Source of the DNA: UBA7359 sp041689615
GTDB lineage: Bacteria; Pseudomonadota; Gammaproteobacteria; Eutrophobiales; Eutrophobiaceae
Length of the DNA stretch: 64,000 nucleotides
Direction of reading: 5' to 3'
NCBI GenBank assembly: GCA_041689615.1
Contig: JBDNFW010000044.1
Coordinates: 1 to 64,000 of the forward strand
A program made the position numbers and the translations under genes. Positions 35,368-44,489 of this stretch are shown here, one piece after another (within the stretch, counting starts at the first letter, position 1; each line of letters begins with the position of its first letter). The notes below the pieces were generated by a model. The model had not been told where the DNA came from. It ran no database searches and saw only the letters and a program-made list of their open reading frames with translations.

Positions 35368-36816
35368 ATGTCTACTAATAGTGAAAAGATGGAAGAGCTT
35401 GTTGGCAAAGAATATGAACATGGCTTTGTTACCGACATTGATTCCGACACTGTAGCAGCGGGTCTTAGCGAAGAAACTATTGCTTTTATCTCTGCAAAAA
35501 AAGAAGAGCCTGAATGGTTACTCAAATGGCGATTAAAAGCCTATCGTCACTGGTTAACGATGGAAGACCCAACCTGGGCGCATCTTGATATAGAACATAT
35601 CGACTATCAGGCGATCTCTTATTATTCAGCGCCAAAGAAAAAAGGTGACGGCCCACAGAGTCTGGACGAAGTCGATCCAAAATTATTAGAGACTTATGAA
35701 AAGCTAGGTATTCCACTTCAAGAACAAAAATTTTTAGCAGGTGTTGCAGTTGACGCTGTGTTTGATAGTGTTTCTGTTGCAACAACATTCAAAGGCAAAC
35801 TTGCAGATGCGGGTGTTATTTTCTGTTCTTTTTCTGAGGCGGTTAAAGAACATCCTGAACTCGTTAAAAAATATTTAGGTACCGTTGTACCTGCAGCGGA
35901 TAATTTTTTCGCGGCATTAAACTCCGCCGTATTTACTGATGGTTCATTTGTTTATATTCCAAAAGGCGTACGTTGCCCGATGGAATTATCAACATACTTT
36001 AGAATTAATGCATCAAACACCGGACAATTTGAACGCACCTTGATCATTGCTGATGAAGCTAGCCATGTCAGTTATCTTGAAGGCTGTACTGCGCCGATGC
36101 GCGATGAAAACCAGTTACACGCTGCTGTGGTCGAGTTAGTTGCGTTAGAAGACGCACAAATAAAATACTCGACTGTTCAAAACTGGTATCCCGGTGATGA
36201 AAATGGTGTTGGCGGCATTTATAACTTTGTAACCAAACGTGCGGATTGCCGCGGTAATAATTCAAAAGTGTCATGGACACAAGTTGAAACGGGTTCGGCG
36301 ATCACCTGGAAATATCCAAGTTGTATTTTGAAAGGCGATAACTCGGTTGGTGAGTTTTATTCAGTTGCCGTAACTAATAATCATCAACAAGCCGATACCG
36401 GCACGAAGATGATTCATATTGGCAAGAACACGCGTAGCACGATTATCTCAAAAGGTATTTCTGCAAAGAAAGCGCAACAAGCCTATCGAGGATTGGTAAA
36501 AATAAGTAAGAGTGCTGAAAACGCCAGAAACTATACCCAATGTGATTCTTTATTAATGGGTGACCAATGTGGCGCACATACCTTCCCTTATATCGAAGTT
36601 AAAAATTCAACCGCGACTGTCGAACATGAAGCTACGACATCGAAAATTGGTGATGATCAATTGTTTTACTGCTTACAACGCGGCATCAAAGAAGAAGATG
36701 CTATCAACATGATCGTTAATGGCTTTTGCAAAGAAGTCTTTAAAGAATTACCAATGGAGTTTGCTGTTGAAGCGCAAAAATTATTAGGCATTACTCTCGA
36801 AGGTGCGGTCGGTTAA
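35368..36816 (+). CDS. sufB: Fe-S cluster assembly scaffold SufB
   Basis: A 482-residue SufB of normal length. It forms the SufBC2D complex in which clusters are built. Typical segments are FVYIPKGVRCPMELSTYFRI, SHVSYLEGCTAPMRDENQLH, GGIYNFVTKRADCRG, SWTQVETGSAITWKYPSCIL and CDSLLMGDQCGAHTFPYIEV, with the conserved Cys in SQCDSLL-like context (here TQCDSLL). Followed by a 122-base gap before sufC, in contrast to the tight packing elsewhere in the operon. Confidence 0.97.
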   Translation: MSTNSEKMEELVGKEYEHGFVTDIDSDTVAAGLSEETIAFISAKKEEPEWLLKWRLKAYRHWLTMEDPTWAHLDIEHIDYQAISYYSAPKKKGDGPQSLDEVDPKLLETYEKLGIPLQEQKFLAGVAVDAVFDSVSVATTFKGKLADAGVIFCSFSEAVKEHPELVKKYLGTVVPAADNFFAALNSAVFTDGSFVYIPKGVRCPMELSTYFRINASNTGQFERTLIIADEASHVSYLEGCTAPMRDENQLHAAVVELVALEDAQIKYSTVQNWYPGDENGVGGIYNFVTKRADCRGNNSKVSWTQVETGSAITWKYPSCILKGDNSVGEFYSVAVTNNHQQADTGTKMIHIGKNTRSTIISKGISAKKAQQAYRGLVKISKSAENARNYTQCDSLLMGDQCGAHTFPYIEVKNSTATVEHEATTSKIGDDQLFYCLQRGIKEEDAINMIVNGFCKEVFKELPMEFAVEAQKLLGITLEGAVG

Positions 36817-36894
36817 TTATTATTTACAGGAATAAACAATGTTCACTTGCAATTGCGACTGTATCGCTTAGAGCGCCTACTGTTGATGCAAGTA

Positions 36895-36915
36895 TTTCCG
36901 CCTTCCATGGCGGTC
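36895..36915 (+). repeat. short hairpin repeat in the sufB-sufC gap
   Basis: TTTCCGCCTTCCATGGCGGT forms a CCGCC/GGCGG hairpin. The reverse complement of nearly the same sequence occurs at 52517-52536. Probably a remnant of a dispersed repeat; it may reduce read-through between sufB and sufC. Confidence 0.5.
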
Positions 36916-36938
36916 AAACAAATATGAGATAAAAACTT

Positions 36939-37691
36939 ATGTTAAATATTAAAAATTTACACGCAAAGGTTGAAGACAAGGAAATACTGAAAGGCTTAAA
37001 CCTGAATGTTAAAGCTGGCGAAGTACATGCCATTATGGGGCCAAACGGTTCAGGCAAAAGTACGCTAGCTAATGTCCTCGCGGGTAAAAATGGTTATGAA
37101 GTAACTAAAGGTAGCGTTGAATATGAAGGTAAAGATTTGCTTGAACTCGCACCCGAAGAACGTGCATGGGCAGGTGTATTTCTCGCTTTTCAATATCCAG
37201 TTGAAATTCCCGGTGTGAATAATGTTTACTTATTAAAAGCGGCGGTTAATGCCATACGTAAAAATCGTGGCGAACAAGAACTGGATGCGGTTGAGTTCTT
37301 AGCCCTGGTTAAAGAAAAAATGAAGCTGGTTAAGATGAAAGAAGATTTACTTAATCGTGCCGTTAATGAAGGTTTCTCTGGTGGCGAGAAGAAACGAAAC
37401 GAAATTTTTCAGATGGCTGTTCTTGAACCTAAGCTGGCTATTCTTGATGAAACGGACTCAGGCCTTGATATTGATGCATTGAAAATTGTTGCTGAAGGGG
37501 TCAATAGTTTACGTAGTCCAGAACGTTCCATTATTTTAGTTACACATTACCAACGTTTACTGGATTACATTAAGCCTGATCATGTTCATGTATTAAGTAA
37601 CGGAAAAATTATTAAGTCTGGCGGCCCTGAACTTGCGCTCGAACTTGAAGAAAAGGGTTACGACTGGCTCGAAGAGATTGAAGCTGCATGA
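36939..37691 (+). CDS. sufC: Fe-S assembly ATPase SufC
   Basis: A 250-residue ABC-type ATPase. Walker A is GPNGSGKST (about 34-42), the signature motif is SGGEKKRNE (about 148-156), Walker B is LAILDETDSGLD (about 166-177), and the switch His follows in LVTHYQRLL. The KRNE and ETDSGLD forms are specific to SufC. It drives conformational change of SufB-SufD. Its stop overlaps the sufD start (ATGA). Confidence 0.97.
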   Translation: MLNIKNLHAKVEDKEILKGLNLNVKAGEVHAIMGPNGSGKSTLANVLAGKNGYEVTKGSVEYEGKDLLELAPEERAWAGVFLAFQYPVEIPGVNNVYLLKAAVNAIRKNRGEQELDAVEFLALVKEKMKLVKMKEDLLNRAVNEGFSGGEKKRNEIFQMAVLEPKLAILDETDSGLDIDALKIVAEGVNSLRSPERSIILVTHYQRLLDYIKPDHVHVLSNGKIIKSGGPELALELEEKGYDWLEEIEAA

Positions 37692-39034
37692 GCCAAGACC
37701 AGATGAACAATAATATTCAACATTACCTCAATGATTTTGAGCAGCTTGACGATAACGTTAAATCTGATTGGTTTTCGGAACAGCGCAAGTCAGCATTAAA
37801 TCTTTTTAAAGAAACCGGCTTTCCTCGCACACGCCAGGAAAACTGGAAATACACTGACACGCGCCCTATAGCAAAAAAATCTTTTTCTTATACTAATAAT
37901 CAATCTGTATCGATTAGTACAGAAGAAATTGATGCGATTCGATTTCAAGGACTTGATTGCTACGAATTAGTTTTTGTTAATGGCGTTTATTCTAAAGAAC
38001 ATTCTCGTATTGATGGCTTACCTGAGGGTACTGTTATTGAAAACATGGCAGATGCACTTGCGAAAGACAGCGAGTTATTAAAAAAACATTTAGCACAATA
38101 CGCAGATAATAAAGTTAGTCCGTTTACTGCATTGAATACGGCATTCATCCAACACGGCACTTATATCGATGTGCCGAAGAACACTGTTATTGAAAAACCA
38201 ATCAATGTTTTATATCTATCAAAAGAGTCTGCTAAGCCATTTGCTGCTCACACAAGAAACTTAATCGTCATGAGCGAGCATTCGGAAGCAACTCTGATCG
38301 AAAGTTATATCGGTCTTGATGATGCAAATTATTTTACCAATACCGTTACCGAAGTTTCATTAGCTCCTTCGGCCATACTCAAGCATTATAAAATTCAACA
38401 GGAAAGTTTGAATGCTTATCACATTGGTAACCTAAATGTGGTACAGGGCAAAGACAGTCGCTTTGAATCAAATTCAATTTCGCTGGGTGGCTCTCTGGTT
38501 CGAAATGATATTAATGGGCAACTTGCTGCCGAAGGCGCAAGCATTGTTATGAATGGTCTATACATGACTAATAATAAACAACACGTTGATAACCATACGC
38601 GTGTCGATCATTTAAAACCTAATACCCACAGTTCAGAAAATTACCGTGGCGTATTGAACGGTAAAAGTCGTGCTGTATTTAATGGCAAGGTTGTTGTTCA
38701 TCCGCAAGCACAAAAAATTGAAGCACACCAAAACAACGCTAATCTATTGTTGTCTGATGATGCTGAGATCGACACCAAGCCTGAACTGGAAATTTATGCT
38801 GACGATGTTAAATGCAGTCATGGTGCTACTGTCGGTCAACTGGATCAAAATATGTTGTTCTATCTTCGTTCACGTGCGATTGATGAAGAAACTGCGAAAA
38901 GTCTTTTAACTTATGCTTTTGCTGATGAAGTAATCAGGGACATTAGTTTTGCACCAGTCAAAAATAGACTTGAATATTTAATCGTCGGTCGCTTACCCGA
39001 TGCTGATTTAATTCGTGAGTTTACCAATGAATAG
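37688..39034 (+). CDS. sufD: Fe-S cluster assembly protein SufD
   Basis: A 448-residue SufD, the second beta-helix subunit of SufBC2D. It carries FPRTRQENWKYTDTRPIAKK near the N-terminus, then HTRVDHLKPNTHSSENYRGV, and near the end ADDVKCSHGATVGQLDQNML with the conserved His/Cys pair (KCSHG). It starts within the sufC stop and overlaps sufS by a few bases, so expression of the three is coupled. Confidence 0.96.
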   Translation: MSQDQMNNNIQHYLNDFEQLDDNVKSDWFSEQRKSALNLFKETGFPRTRQENWKYTDTRPIAKKSFSYTNNQSVSISTEEIDAIRFQGLDCYELVFVNGVYSKEHSRIDGLPEGTVIENMADALAKDSELLKKHLAQYADNKVSPFTALNTAFIQHGTYIDVPKNTVIEKPINVLYLSKESAKPFAAHTRNLIVMSEHSEATLIESYIGLDDANYFTNTVTEVSLAPSAILKHYKIQQESLNAYHIGNLNVVQGKDSRFESNSISLGGSLVRNDINGQLAAEGASIVMNGLYMTNNKQHVDNHTRVDHLKPNTHSSENYRGVLNGKSRAVFNGKVVVHPQAQKIEAHQNNANLLLSDDAEIDTKPELEIYADDVKCSHGATVGQLDQNMLFYLRSRAIDEETAKSLLTYAFADEVIRDISFAPVKNRLEYLIVGRLPDADLIREFTNE

Positions 39035-40283
39035 TCAAAATACTGCTGCCAAAATAAATACTTCAACATTTGATGTTGAAAAGATACGTGCGGACTTTCC
39101 GATCTTGCAACAACAAGTTAATGGTAAACCGCTAGTTTATTTAGACAACGCGGCGACCGCGCAAAAACCGAAACAGGTTATCGAAACGCTTGATAGATAC
39201 TATCGTGAATATAACTCAAACATTCATCGCGGTGTTCATACACTTAGTCAAAAAGCAACTGATGCTTATGAAACTGCTCGCGAGAAAGTAAAAACTTTCG
39301 TTAACGCTGATTCAACAAAAGAAATTATTTTTGTTCGTGGCGCAACTGAAGCAATTAACCTAGTTGCACAAAGCTTTGGGCGAGACACGCTTGGTGCTGA
39401 TGATGAAATTATTATTACTGAATTAGAACATCACTCGAATATCGTGCCATGGCAAATACTATGCGAACAAACGGGCGCGACGCTTAATTACATTCCAATT
39501 AATGATGCTGGCGAATTAATACTGGAAGAGTATGAAAAATTACTAAGCAAAAAAACGCGTATTGTTGCTGTTGGCCATATCTCTAATGCGCTCGGTACGA
39601 TTAATCCGATAAAAGAAATTATTAATAAAGCACACGCAGTTGGTGCAAAAGTCCTTGTTGATGGCGCGCAAGCGGTTCCTCATACAAAAGTTGATGTGAA
39701 AGAACTGGATTGTGATTTTTATGTTTTCTCTGGACATAAACTATTCGGGCCAACAGGTATTGGCGTACTTTATGGCAAAGAAGCATTATTAGAAGCGATG
39801 CCGCCTTATCAAGGTGGTGGCGATATGATTCAAACCGTATCGATGGCGAAATCTACTTTTAATGCGCTTCCACATAAATTTGAAGCCGGTACACCGCACA
39901 TAGCTGGCGTCATTGGTTTAGGTGCAGCCATTGATTATGTAAACGAACTTGATCTTGAAGTTACTGCACAATATGAAAACGAGTTACTTGATTATGCTAA
40001 TGAACAAGCTGCACAAATTGCTGATTTAAATTTTGTTGGAACCGCAAAGAATAAAACCAGCATACTTTCTTTTACGCTTGGCAGAATTCATCCGCATGAT
40101 ATTGGCACCATCCTCGATGGCGAAGGCGTTGCTATTCGCGCTGGACATCATTGTGCCATGCCTGTCATGGAACGTTTTGCAATTCCCGCAACGGCCAGAG
40201 CCTCTTTTGCTTTCTACAATACTCGGGAAGAAGTTGATGCATTAATTCAGGCTATCGATAAATGTAAAAAGGTATTTGGTTGA
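39027..40283 (+). CDS. sufS: cysteine desulfurase SufS
   Basis: A class II PLP-dependent desulfurase of about 418 residues that supplies sulfur as a persulfide. The PLP lysine lies in VFSGHKLFGPTGIGVLYG and the active-site cysteine in AIRAGHHCAMPVM near the C-terminus, on the short class II loop. A GTG at 39015 would add four residues; the ATG at 39027 is preferred because it gives the usual N-terminus before FDVEKIRADFPIL. It works with the SufU-like protein encoded next as sulfur acceptor (SufE is not seen here). Confidence 0.96.
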   Translation: MNSQNTAAKINTSTFDVEKIRADFPILQQQVNGKPLVYLDNAATAQKPKQVIETLDRYYREYNSNIHRGVHTLSQKATDAYETAREKVKTFVNADSTKEIIFVRGATEAINLVAQSFGRDTLGADDEIIITELEHHSNIVPWQILCEQTGATLNYIPINDAGELILEEYEKLLSKKTRIVAVGHISNALGTINPIKEIINKAHAVGAKVLVDGAQAVPHTKVDVKELDCDFYVFSGHKLFGPTGIGVLYGKEALLEAMPPYQGGGDMIQTVSMAKSTFNALPHKFEAGTPHIAGVIGLGAAIDYVNELDLEVTAQYENELLDYANEQAAQIADLNFVGTAKNKTSILSFTLGRIHPHDIGTILDGEGVAIRAGHHCAMPVMERFAIPATARASFAFYNTREEVDALIQAIDKCKKVFG

Positions 40284-40285
40284 TT

Positions 40286-40732
40286 ATGTTTGATATTAAA
40301 GATCTCTACCAAGAAGTTATTGTTGATCACAATCGTAGTCCACGTAACTTCGGTAAACTTGATGATGCCGACAAAACGCTTGAAGGTTACAATCCGCTTT
40401 GTGGTGATAAACTTACTTTGTACCTAAAAACTGATGGTGAAACTATTAACGACATTATGTTTGATGGTTCAGGTTGTGCTATCTCAGTTGCATCTGCCTC
40501 TTTAATGACAGATGCAATGAAAGGCAAATCTTTGCAAGAAGCAGAAAATTTATTTAATGATTTTCACAATTTAATAACAACAGATGAAGAAGTTGATATG
40601 GAACAATTAGGTAAGCTGGCTGCATTAGCTGGCGTAAAAGCCTATCCGGCCAGAGTTAAATGCGCTTCATTATGTTGGCATACACTTCATTCTGTAATCG
40701 AAGGTAGCAATACACCTGTTAAAACCGAATAA
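40286..40732 (+). CDS. sufU: SufU-type sulfur-transfer/scaffold protein
   Basis: A 148-residue IscU-like protein of the SUF type. The three conserved cysteines are in NPLCGD, GSGCAISVASASLM and RVKCASLCWHTLHSVIEG, and there is an extra insertion (NDFHNLITTDEEV) between the second and third, typical of SufU rather than IscU. In other bacteria SufU accepts the persulfide from SufS with a bound zinc. The ATG at 40286 is chosen over TTG at 40280, which overlaps the sufS stop. Confidence 0.92.
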   Translation: MFDIKDLYQEVIVDHNRSPRNFGKLDDADKTLEGYNPLCGDKLTLYLKTDGETINDIMFDGSGCAISVASASLMTDAMKGKSLQEAENLFNDFHNLITTDEEVDMEQLGKLAALAGVKAYPARVKCASLCWHTLHSVIEGSNTPVKTE

Positions 40733-40743
40733 GAGTTTTTATT

Positions 40744-41301
40744 ATGCAAGAAAATAAACCCGTAACATTAGAACGCGATTGCGATGCTGTTTTAATTCCA
40801 GTTGGAACACCAATTAATTTACCTGAAGGCAGTGTTGTATTAATTACGCAAGCACTGGGTGGAAGTTATACCGTTAACGTAAACGGTAACCTTGCACGAA
40901 TTGATGCAAAAAATGCTGATGCACTTGGCTTTGAAGTTGAAGACAAAGCTGACGAAACTGTTGAAAAAGAAATGACGGGCGACGGTAGTGTTGATGAAGA
41001 TCTACTTTGGGATCAACTTCGTACTTGTTACGATCCTGAAATACCAATCAATATTGTTGAGCTCGGATTAATCTATGAATGTCACGTTACTCCACTTGGC
41101 GCAGACGGTAATCAAGTTGATATCGTCATGACATTAACTGCGGCAGGTTGTGGTATGGGTGATTTTCTTGCTGATGATGTTCGCACGAAAATTTTAACTG
41201 TGCCGAATGTTACCAGAATGAATGTCGACGTTACATTTGAACCACCCTGGAATCAGGAAATGATGTCGGAGGCGGCTAGGTTAGAAACAGGAATGTACTA
41301 G
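40744..41301 (+). CDS. sufT: SufT family protein (DUF59/MIP18 domain)
   Basis: A 185-residue protein. The first 75 residues form the SufT-specific N-terminal region (LIPVGTPINLPEGSVVLITQ, then ALGGSYTVNVNGN). Residues 95-185 are a DUF59/MIP18 domain (LRTCYDPEIPINIVELGLIY, then TLTAAGCGMGDFLADDV, then FEPPWNQEMMSEAARLE), including the Cys in AAGCGMG. SufT proteins are auxiliary Fe-S maturation factors. It is 11 bases after sufU and is the last gene before the first copy of the dispersed repeat. Confidence 0.93.
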   Translation: MQENKPVTLERDCDAVLIPVGTPINLPEGSVVLITQALGGSYTVNVNGNLARIDAKNADALGFEVEDKADETVEKEMTGDGSVDEDLLWDQLRTCYDPEIPINIVELGLIYECHVTPLGADGNQVDIVMTLTAAGCGMGDFLADDVRTKILTVPNVTRMNVDVTFEPPWNQEMMSEAARLETGMY

Positions 41302-41307
41302 TTGAGT

Positions 41308-41460
41308 AAAAATGCACTTTTCCCGCGATACAATGTGCCGTACCTTATTAATTATTCGTGGTAGCTTCGTCATTCACGTGCTCAACTCCTCATGTATTAC
41401 CCATACACTCCGGGTTTCCGCGCGAGACTTCCTCGCTCTCACGAAAAAATCACTATTTTT
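41308..41460 (+). repeat. dispersed intergenic repeat, copy A
   Basis: About 153 bases starting AAAATGCACTTTT and ending TCACTATTTTT. It shares long stretches with copies at 41848-42001 and 55377-55547, including ATGTATTA, ATACACTC and the CGCGCG...CTTCCT...CTCTCAC part. The two ends are imperfect inverted repeats (AAAAATgcacTTTTT versus AAAAATagtgATTTTT). It sits just downstream of sufT. Confidence 0.8.
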
Positions 41461-41499
41461 ATATTGTTCAATTTCTATTATTTAAATTTGGAGATAGTT

Positions 41500-41832
41500 G
41501 TGGCTGGTTGGTTTAATGTTGCTCCAGAGGAACAATTAACTTCTGGCAAAACAAAATTAGTTGATGTTGATAACGTGATGATCGCTGTCTTTAATCTGGA
41601 CGGTGAATATTATGCGATCGAAGATGTTTGTACTCATGATGGCGCACCCATGCTTGGTTGTGGTCTTGAACCAGATCAAGTAATCGACGGTGCCGAGATC
41701 AAATGCCCACGTCATGGGGCTCGTTTTTGTGTCAAAACAGGTAATGCATTAACGCCTCCTGCCTATGAACCAGTACCTACTTTTCCCGTTAGAGTTGAAA
41801 ATGGAATGGTTCAAGTCACCGATGACCGCTAG
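41500..41832 (+). CDS. Rieske-type [2Fe-2S] ferredoxin (non-heme)
   Basis: A 110-residue Rieske protein. The two cluster-binding boxes are CTHDGAPM (about 44-51) and CPRHGARF (about 69-76), giving CxH...CxxH as in soluble Rieske ferredoxins of the bph/NirD type. There is no catalytic oxygenase domain. GTG at 41500 with GGAG just upstream is preferred; a longer reading from 41392 would begin inside the repeat and translate it. It follows the suf operon but is separated from sufT by a repeat copy, and another copy lies downstream. Its redox partner is unknown. Confidence 0.9.
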   Translation: MAGWFNVAPEEQLTSGKTKLVDVDNVMIAVFNLDGEYYAIEDVCTHDGAPMLGCGLEPDQVIDGAEIKCPRHGARFCVKTGNALTPPAYEPVPTFPVRVENGMVQVTDDR

Positions 41833-41847
41833 GACTAATGGCATTAT

Positions 41848-42001
41848 AAAAAATGCACTTTTTCGCGATTAATATGCCGTTCTTTATAAGTTATTCATGG
41901 CAAGTTGCGTCAGTTTCGTGCTCGAACCTTCATGTATTACATATACACTCAGGTTCTGCGCGCGCTACTTCCTTACTCTCACAAAAATATCACTATTTTT
42001 T
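41848..42001 (+). repeat. dispersed intergenic repeat, copy B
   Basis: About 154 bases with the same ends (AAAAAATGCACTTTTT ... TCACTATTTTT) and the same internal ATTCATGG, ATGTATTA, ATACACTC and CTTCCT...CTCTCAC blocks as copies A and C. It lies directly after the Rieske gene, so that gene is bracketed by two copies in the same orientation. Confidence 0.8.
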
Positions 42002-42116
42002 ATTAATGCCATGCTGAAACCTAAAATTTCAGTGTTTAATTAGGAAATAAGCCTAAATTACTGCTTTTCATACGAAAATAGTCGTTTTTACAATTTAATT
42101 CGGCTGCCTGACCACG

Positions 42117-42122
42117 TATAAT
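42117..42122 (+). promoter_or_regulatory. candidate -10 box for ndk
   Basis: A perfect TATAAT lies 45 bases before the ndk start. The -35 region at the proper distance (TTTAAT) is weak. It may drive ndk and the following rlmN-pilW-rodZ-hisS genes. Confidence 0.35.
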
Positions 42123-42166
42123 CTCGCGATTCATTAATAGAGACCTGTCCCAGGAGACTGCTTTAC

Positions 42167-42613
42167 ATGGCATTGGAAAGAACACTGGCAATAATTAAAC
42201 CCGATGCGGTAGCCAATAATTACATAGGCAATATATTGGCGCTGATGGAAAAAAGTGATTTACGTATTATTGCTGCAAAAATGGTACATTTACCGCGCGG
42301 TGATGCAGAAGAGCTATACGCCGAGCATCAGGGAAGACCATTTTATAAACCATTATTAAAGTTTATGACTTCTGGCCCTGTCATGGTACAGATACTGGAA
42401 GGGGAAAATGCTATACAGATTCTGCGTGACTTGATGGGTGCTACGGTACCGAAAGACGCCGAAGAAGGTACGATTCGCAATTTGTACGCTGAACACGAAT
42501 TTAATGGTGAAGTACATGAAAATGCGATACATGGATCGGATAGTGTTGAAAGTGCTCAAAGGGAAATTGACTTTTTTTTTAATGAAGGCGAAATTTGTCC
42601 TAGAACTCGCTAA
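42167..42613 (+). CDS. ndk: nucleoside diphosphate kinase Ndk
   Basis: A 148-residue Ndk, which balances nucleoside triphosphate pools. It opens ERTLAIIKPDAVANN and carries the catalytic His in ENAIHGSDSVESAQREIDFF (about residue 119), the invariant active-site signature. Nearby residues KPLLKFMTSGPVMVQILEGE are typical. The ATG has CAGGAGA upstream. It is followed after 5 bases by rlmN, an order found in many gammaproteobacteria. Confidence 0.98.
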   Translation: MALERTLAIIKPDAVANNYIGNILALMEKSDLRIIAAKMVHLPRGDAEELYAEHQGRPFYKPLLKFMTSGPVMVQILEGENAIQILRDLMGATVPKDAEEGTIRNLYAEHEFNGEVHENAIHGSDSVESAQREIDFFFNEGEICPRTR

Positions 42614-42618
42614 AGGCT

Positions 42619-43707
42619 ATGACTGATAAAGTTAATTTACTTGATTACGATCGAAAATCTCTGGAGTCTTACTTCACTGAGATGGGAGATAAATCGTTTC
42701 GTGCACAACAAGTTCTAAAGTGGATATACCATCAGGGTGCTGTTGATTTTGATTCAATGACAAATCTAAGTAAGTCTCTTCGCACAACACTTGAACAGAA
42801 CACCTGTATTAAACCACCAGAAATTATCTCTGAGCAAAAATCAGAAGACGGTACGTATAAATGGCTTATTCAAATCGACGGCGGTAATTCTATTGAAACT
42901 GTTTTTATTCCAGAGAATGATCGAGGCACACTTTGTATCTCATCACAGGTCGGTTGTCCGCTAGAATGTAAATTTTGCTCCACCGGACAACAAGGTTTTA
43001 ATCGCAATCTAACCACAAGTGAAATTATCGGTCAGGTCTGGGCAGCTAATAAAGCGCTCGGATATTTTGAAAATGATAAACGTATTATTACAAATATAGT
43101 ATTCATGGGTATGGGCGAACCCTTACTCAATTACGACAATGTACTTAAAGCAATCAACTTACTAACAGATGATTTAGGCTTTGGTCTTGCACGACGTCGC
43201 GTTACAGTCAGTACATCAGGCATCATTCCTGAAATCGATCGTTTAAAAGACGACACCAATGTAAGCCTTGCTATCTCATTACATGCTAGCAACAATGAAC
43301 TACGAAATGACATTGTGCCGATTAATCGTTCTTACCCTATGCGTGATCTACTCGCAGCATGTAAGCGATTCACTGAAGCAAGAGACAACGAACCCATCAC
43401 TATCGAATATGTTATGTTGAAAGATGTAAATGATAGTTTGCAAGATGCGCATGATCTTGTTGAATGCCTGCGTGATATACCCGCGAAGGTGAACTTGATT
43501 CCATTTAACACCTTTCCTGGAACGAATTATAATTGTTCAGAAATCAAAACGATTAATGCTTTCAGAGATGTGTTGATTAAATCGAATATTATTACTATTA
43601 CACGTAAAACTCGCGGTGATGATATAGATGCAGCTTGCGGCCAACTCGTTGGGAAAGTTATGGCTAAAGCAGCAAGACATCAAAAAGATCGAGTGGAACT
43701 AAATTAA
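42619..43707 (+). CDS. rlmN: 23S rRNA/tRNA adenine C2-methyltransferase RlmN
   Basis: A 362-residue radical SAM methyltransferase that methylates A2503 of 23S rRNA and A37 of some tRNAs. The CxxxCxxC cluster motif is CPLECKFCSTGQQGFNR (about 114-130). Further marks are NIVFMGMGEPLLNYDNV, VTVSTSGIIPEIDRL and AISLHASNNELRNDIVP. The C-terminal Cys that is methylated during catalysis lies in DIDAACGQL. Its stop overlaps the start of pilW by one base. Confidence 0.97.
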   Translation: MTDKVNLLDYDRKSLESYFTEMGDKSFRAQQVLKWIYHQGAVDFDSMTNLSKSLRTTLEQNTCIKPPEIISEQKSEDGTYKWLIQIDGGNSIETVFIPENDRGTLCISSQVGCPLECKFCSTGQQGFNRNLTTSEIIGQVWAANKALGYFENDKRIITNIVFMGMGEPLLNYDNVLKAINLLTDDLGFGLARRRVTVSTSGIIPEIDRLKDDTNVSLAISLHASNNELRNDIVPINRSYPMRDLLAACKRFTEARDNEPITIEYVMLKDVNDSLQDAHDLVECLRDIPAKVNLIPFNTFPGTNYNCSEIKTINAFRDVLIKSNIITITRKTRGDDIDAACGQLVGKVMAKAARHQKDRVELN

Positions 43708-44489
43708 TGCAAAAAATTACGTCGCATATTTTCTTGTTGCTAATGTCAGTGATGATACTTACTGCCTGCAATCCTGCTGTCGGACCATCATCAGATCAAA
43801 ACATTCGTCCTTCACGTGGCACCAATGAAGCAGCGTCAGCCAATCTCAATCTTGGCATTGCCTATTTAAAGCAAGGAAAGTATGAAGCTGCTCTGGAAAA
43901 ACTGGAACGCGCGCGTGAAGCTGATCCCAATCATCCAGCAACTTACAATGTGCTGGGATTGCTCTATCAACAAATTAATGACCCAAAGAAAGCGGAACAG
44001 TATTTCAAAAAAGCGTTAAGTTTATATAGCAACGATTCATCAACGTTGAATAATTATGGTAATTTTCTTTGCCAACAAAATCGACTCGAAGAAGCAGAGG
44101 CAACTTTTTTAAAAGCGGCAAACAACCCATTATACCAAACTCCTGAAATAGCTTTAACTAATTCAGGCTTGTGTCTCTACAACAATCAAAAAAAGGACAA
44201 AGCGAAAGAGTATTTTCAACAAGCACTAAAAATGAACCCTAAGGTTCCACAAGCGCTTATTGTAATGTGCGAATTAGCATTAGATGATTTTAACTATCTC
44301 CCTGCCAGAGCTCATTTACAACGCTATCAACAGGTCTCTCGCCATACAGCTCGTAGCCTTTGGTTAGGTATTCAAATCGAACGTGAACTTGGTGATAAAG
44401 ATGCTGTTTCAAGTTATGCCTTGTTGTTAAAGAATTCTTTTCCTGACTCTGATGAAGCAGCAATTTTATTTGAATCAAAGGTTAAATAA
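43707..44489 (+). CDS. pilW: type IV pilus biogenesis/stability lipoprotein PilW (PilF)
   Basis: A 260-residue lipoprotein with a signal peptide ending LMSVMILTAC (Cys21 as the likely lipidation site), followed by TPR repeats from about 50 to 220: LNLGIAYLKQGKYEAALEKL, TYNVLGLLYQQINDPKKAEQ and STLNNYGNFLCQQNRLEEAE. PilW/PilF helps the outer-membrane secretin PilQ to assemble. Its position between rlmN and rodZ is the conserved gammaproteobacterial arrangement. Confidence 0.93.
   Translation: MQKITSHIFLLLMSVMILTACNPAVGPSSDQNIRPSRGTNEAASANLNLGIAYLKQGKYEAALEKLERAREADPNHPATYNVLGLLYQQINDPKKAEQYFKKALSLYSNDSSTLNNYGNFLCQQNRLEEAEATFLKAANNPLYQTPEIALTNSGLCLYNNQKKDKAKEYFQQALKMNPKVPQALIVMCELALDDFNYLPARAHLQRYQQVSRHTARSLWLGIQIERELGDKDAVSSYALLLKNSFPDSDEAAILFESKVK

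Noticed and set aside
41392..41499. Extended N-terminus of the Rieske protein
   Set aside because: This part is the translated dispersed repeat; the GTG at 41500 with GGAG upstream gives the normal Rieske start.
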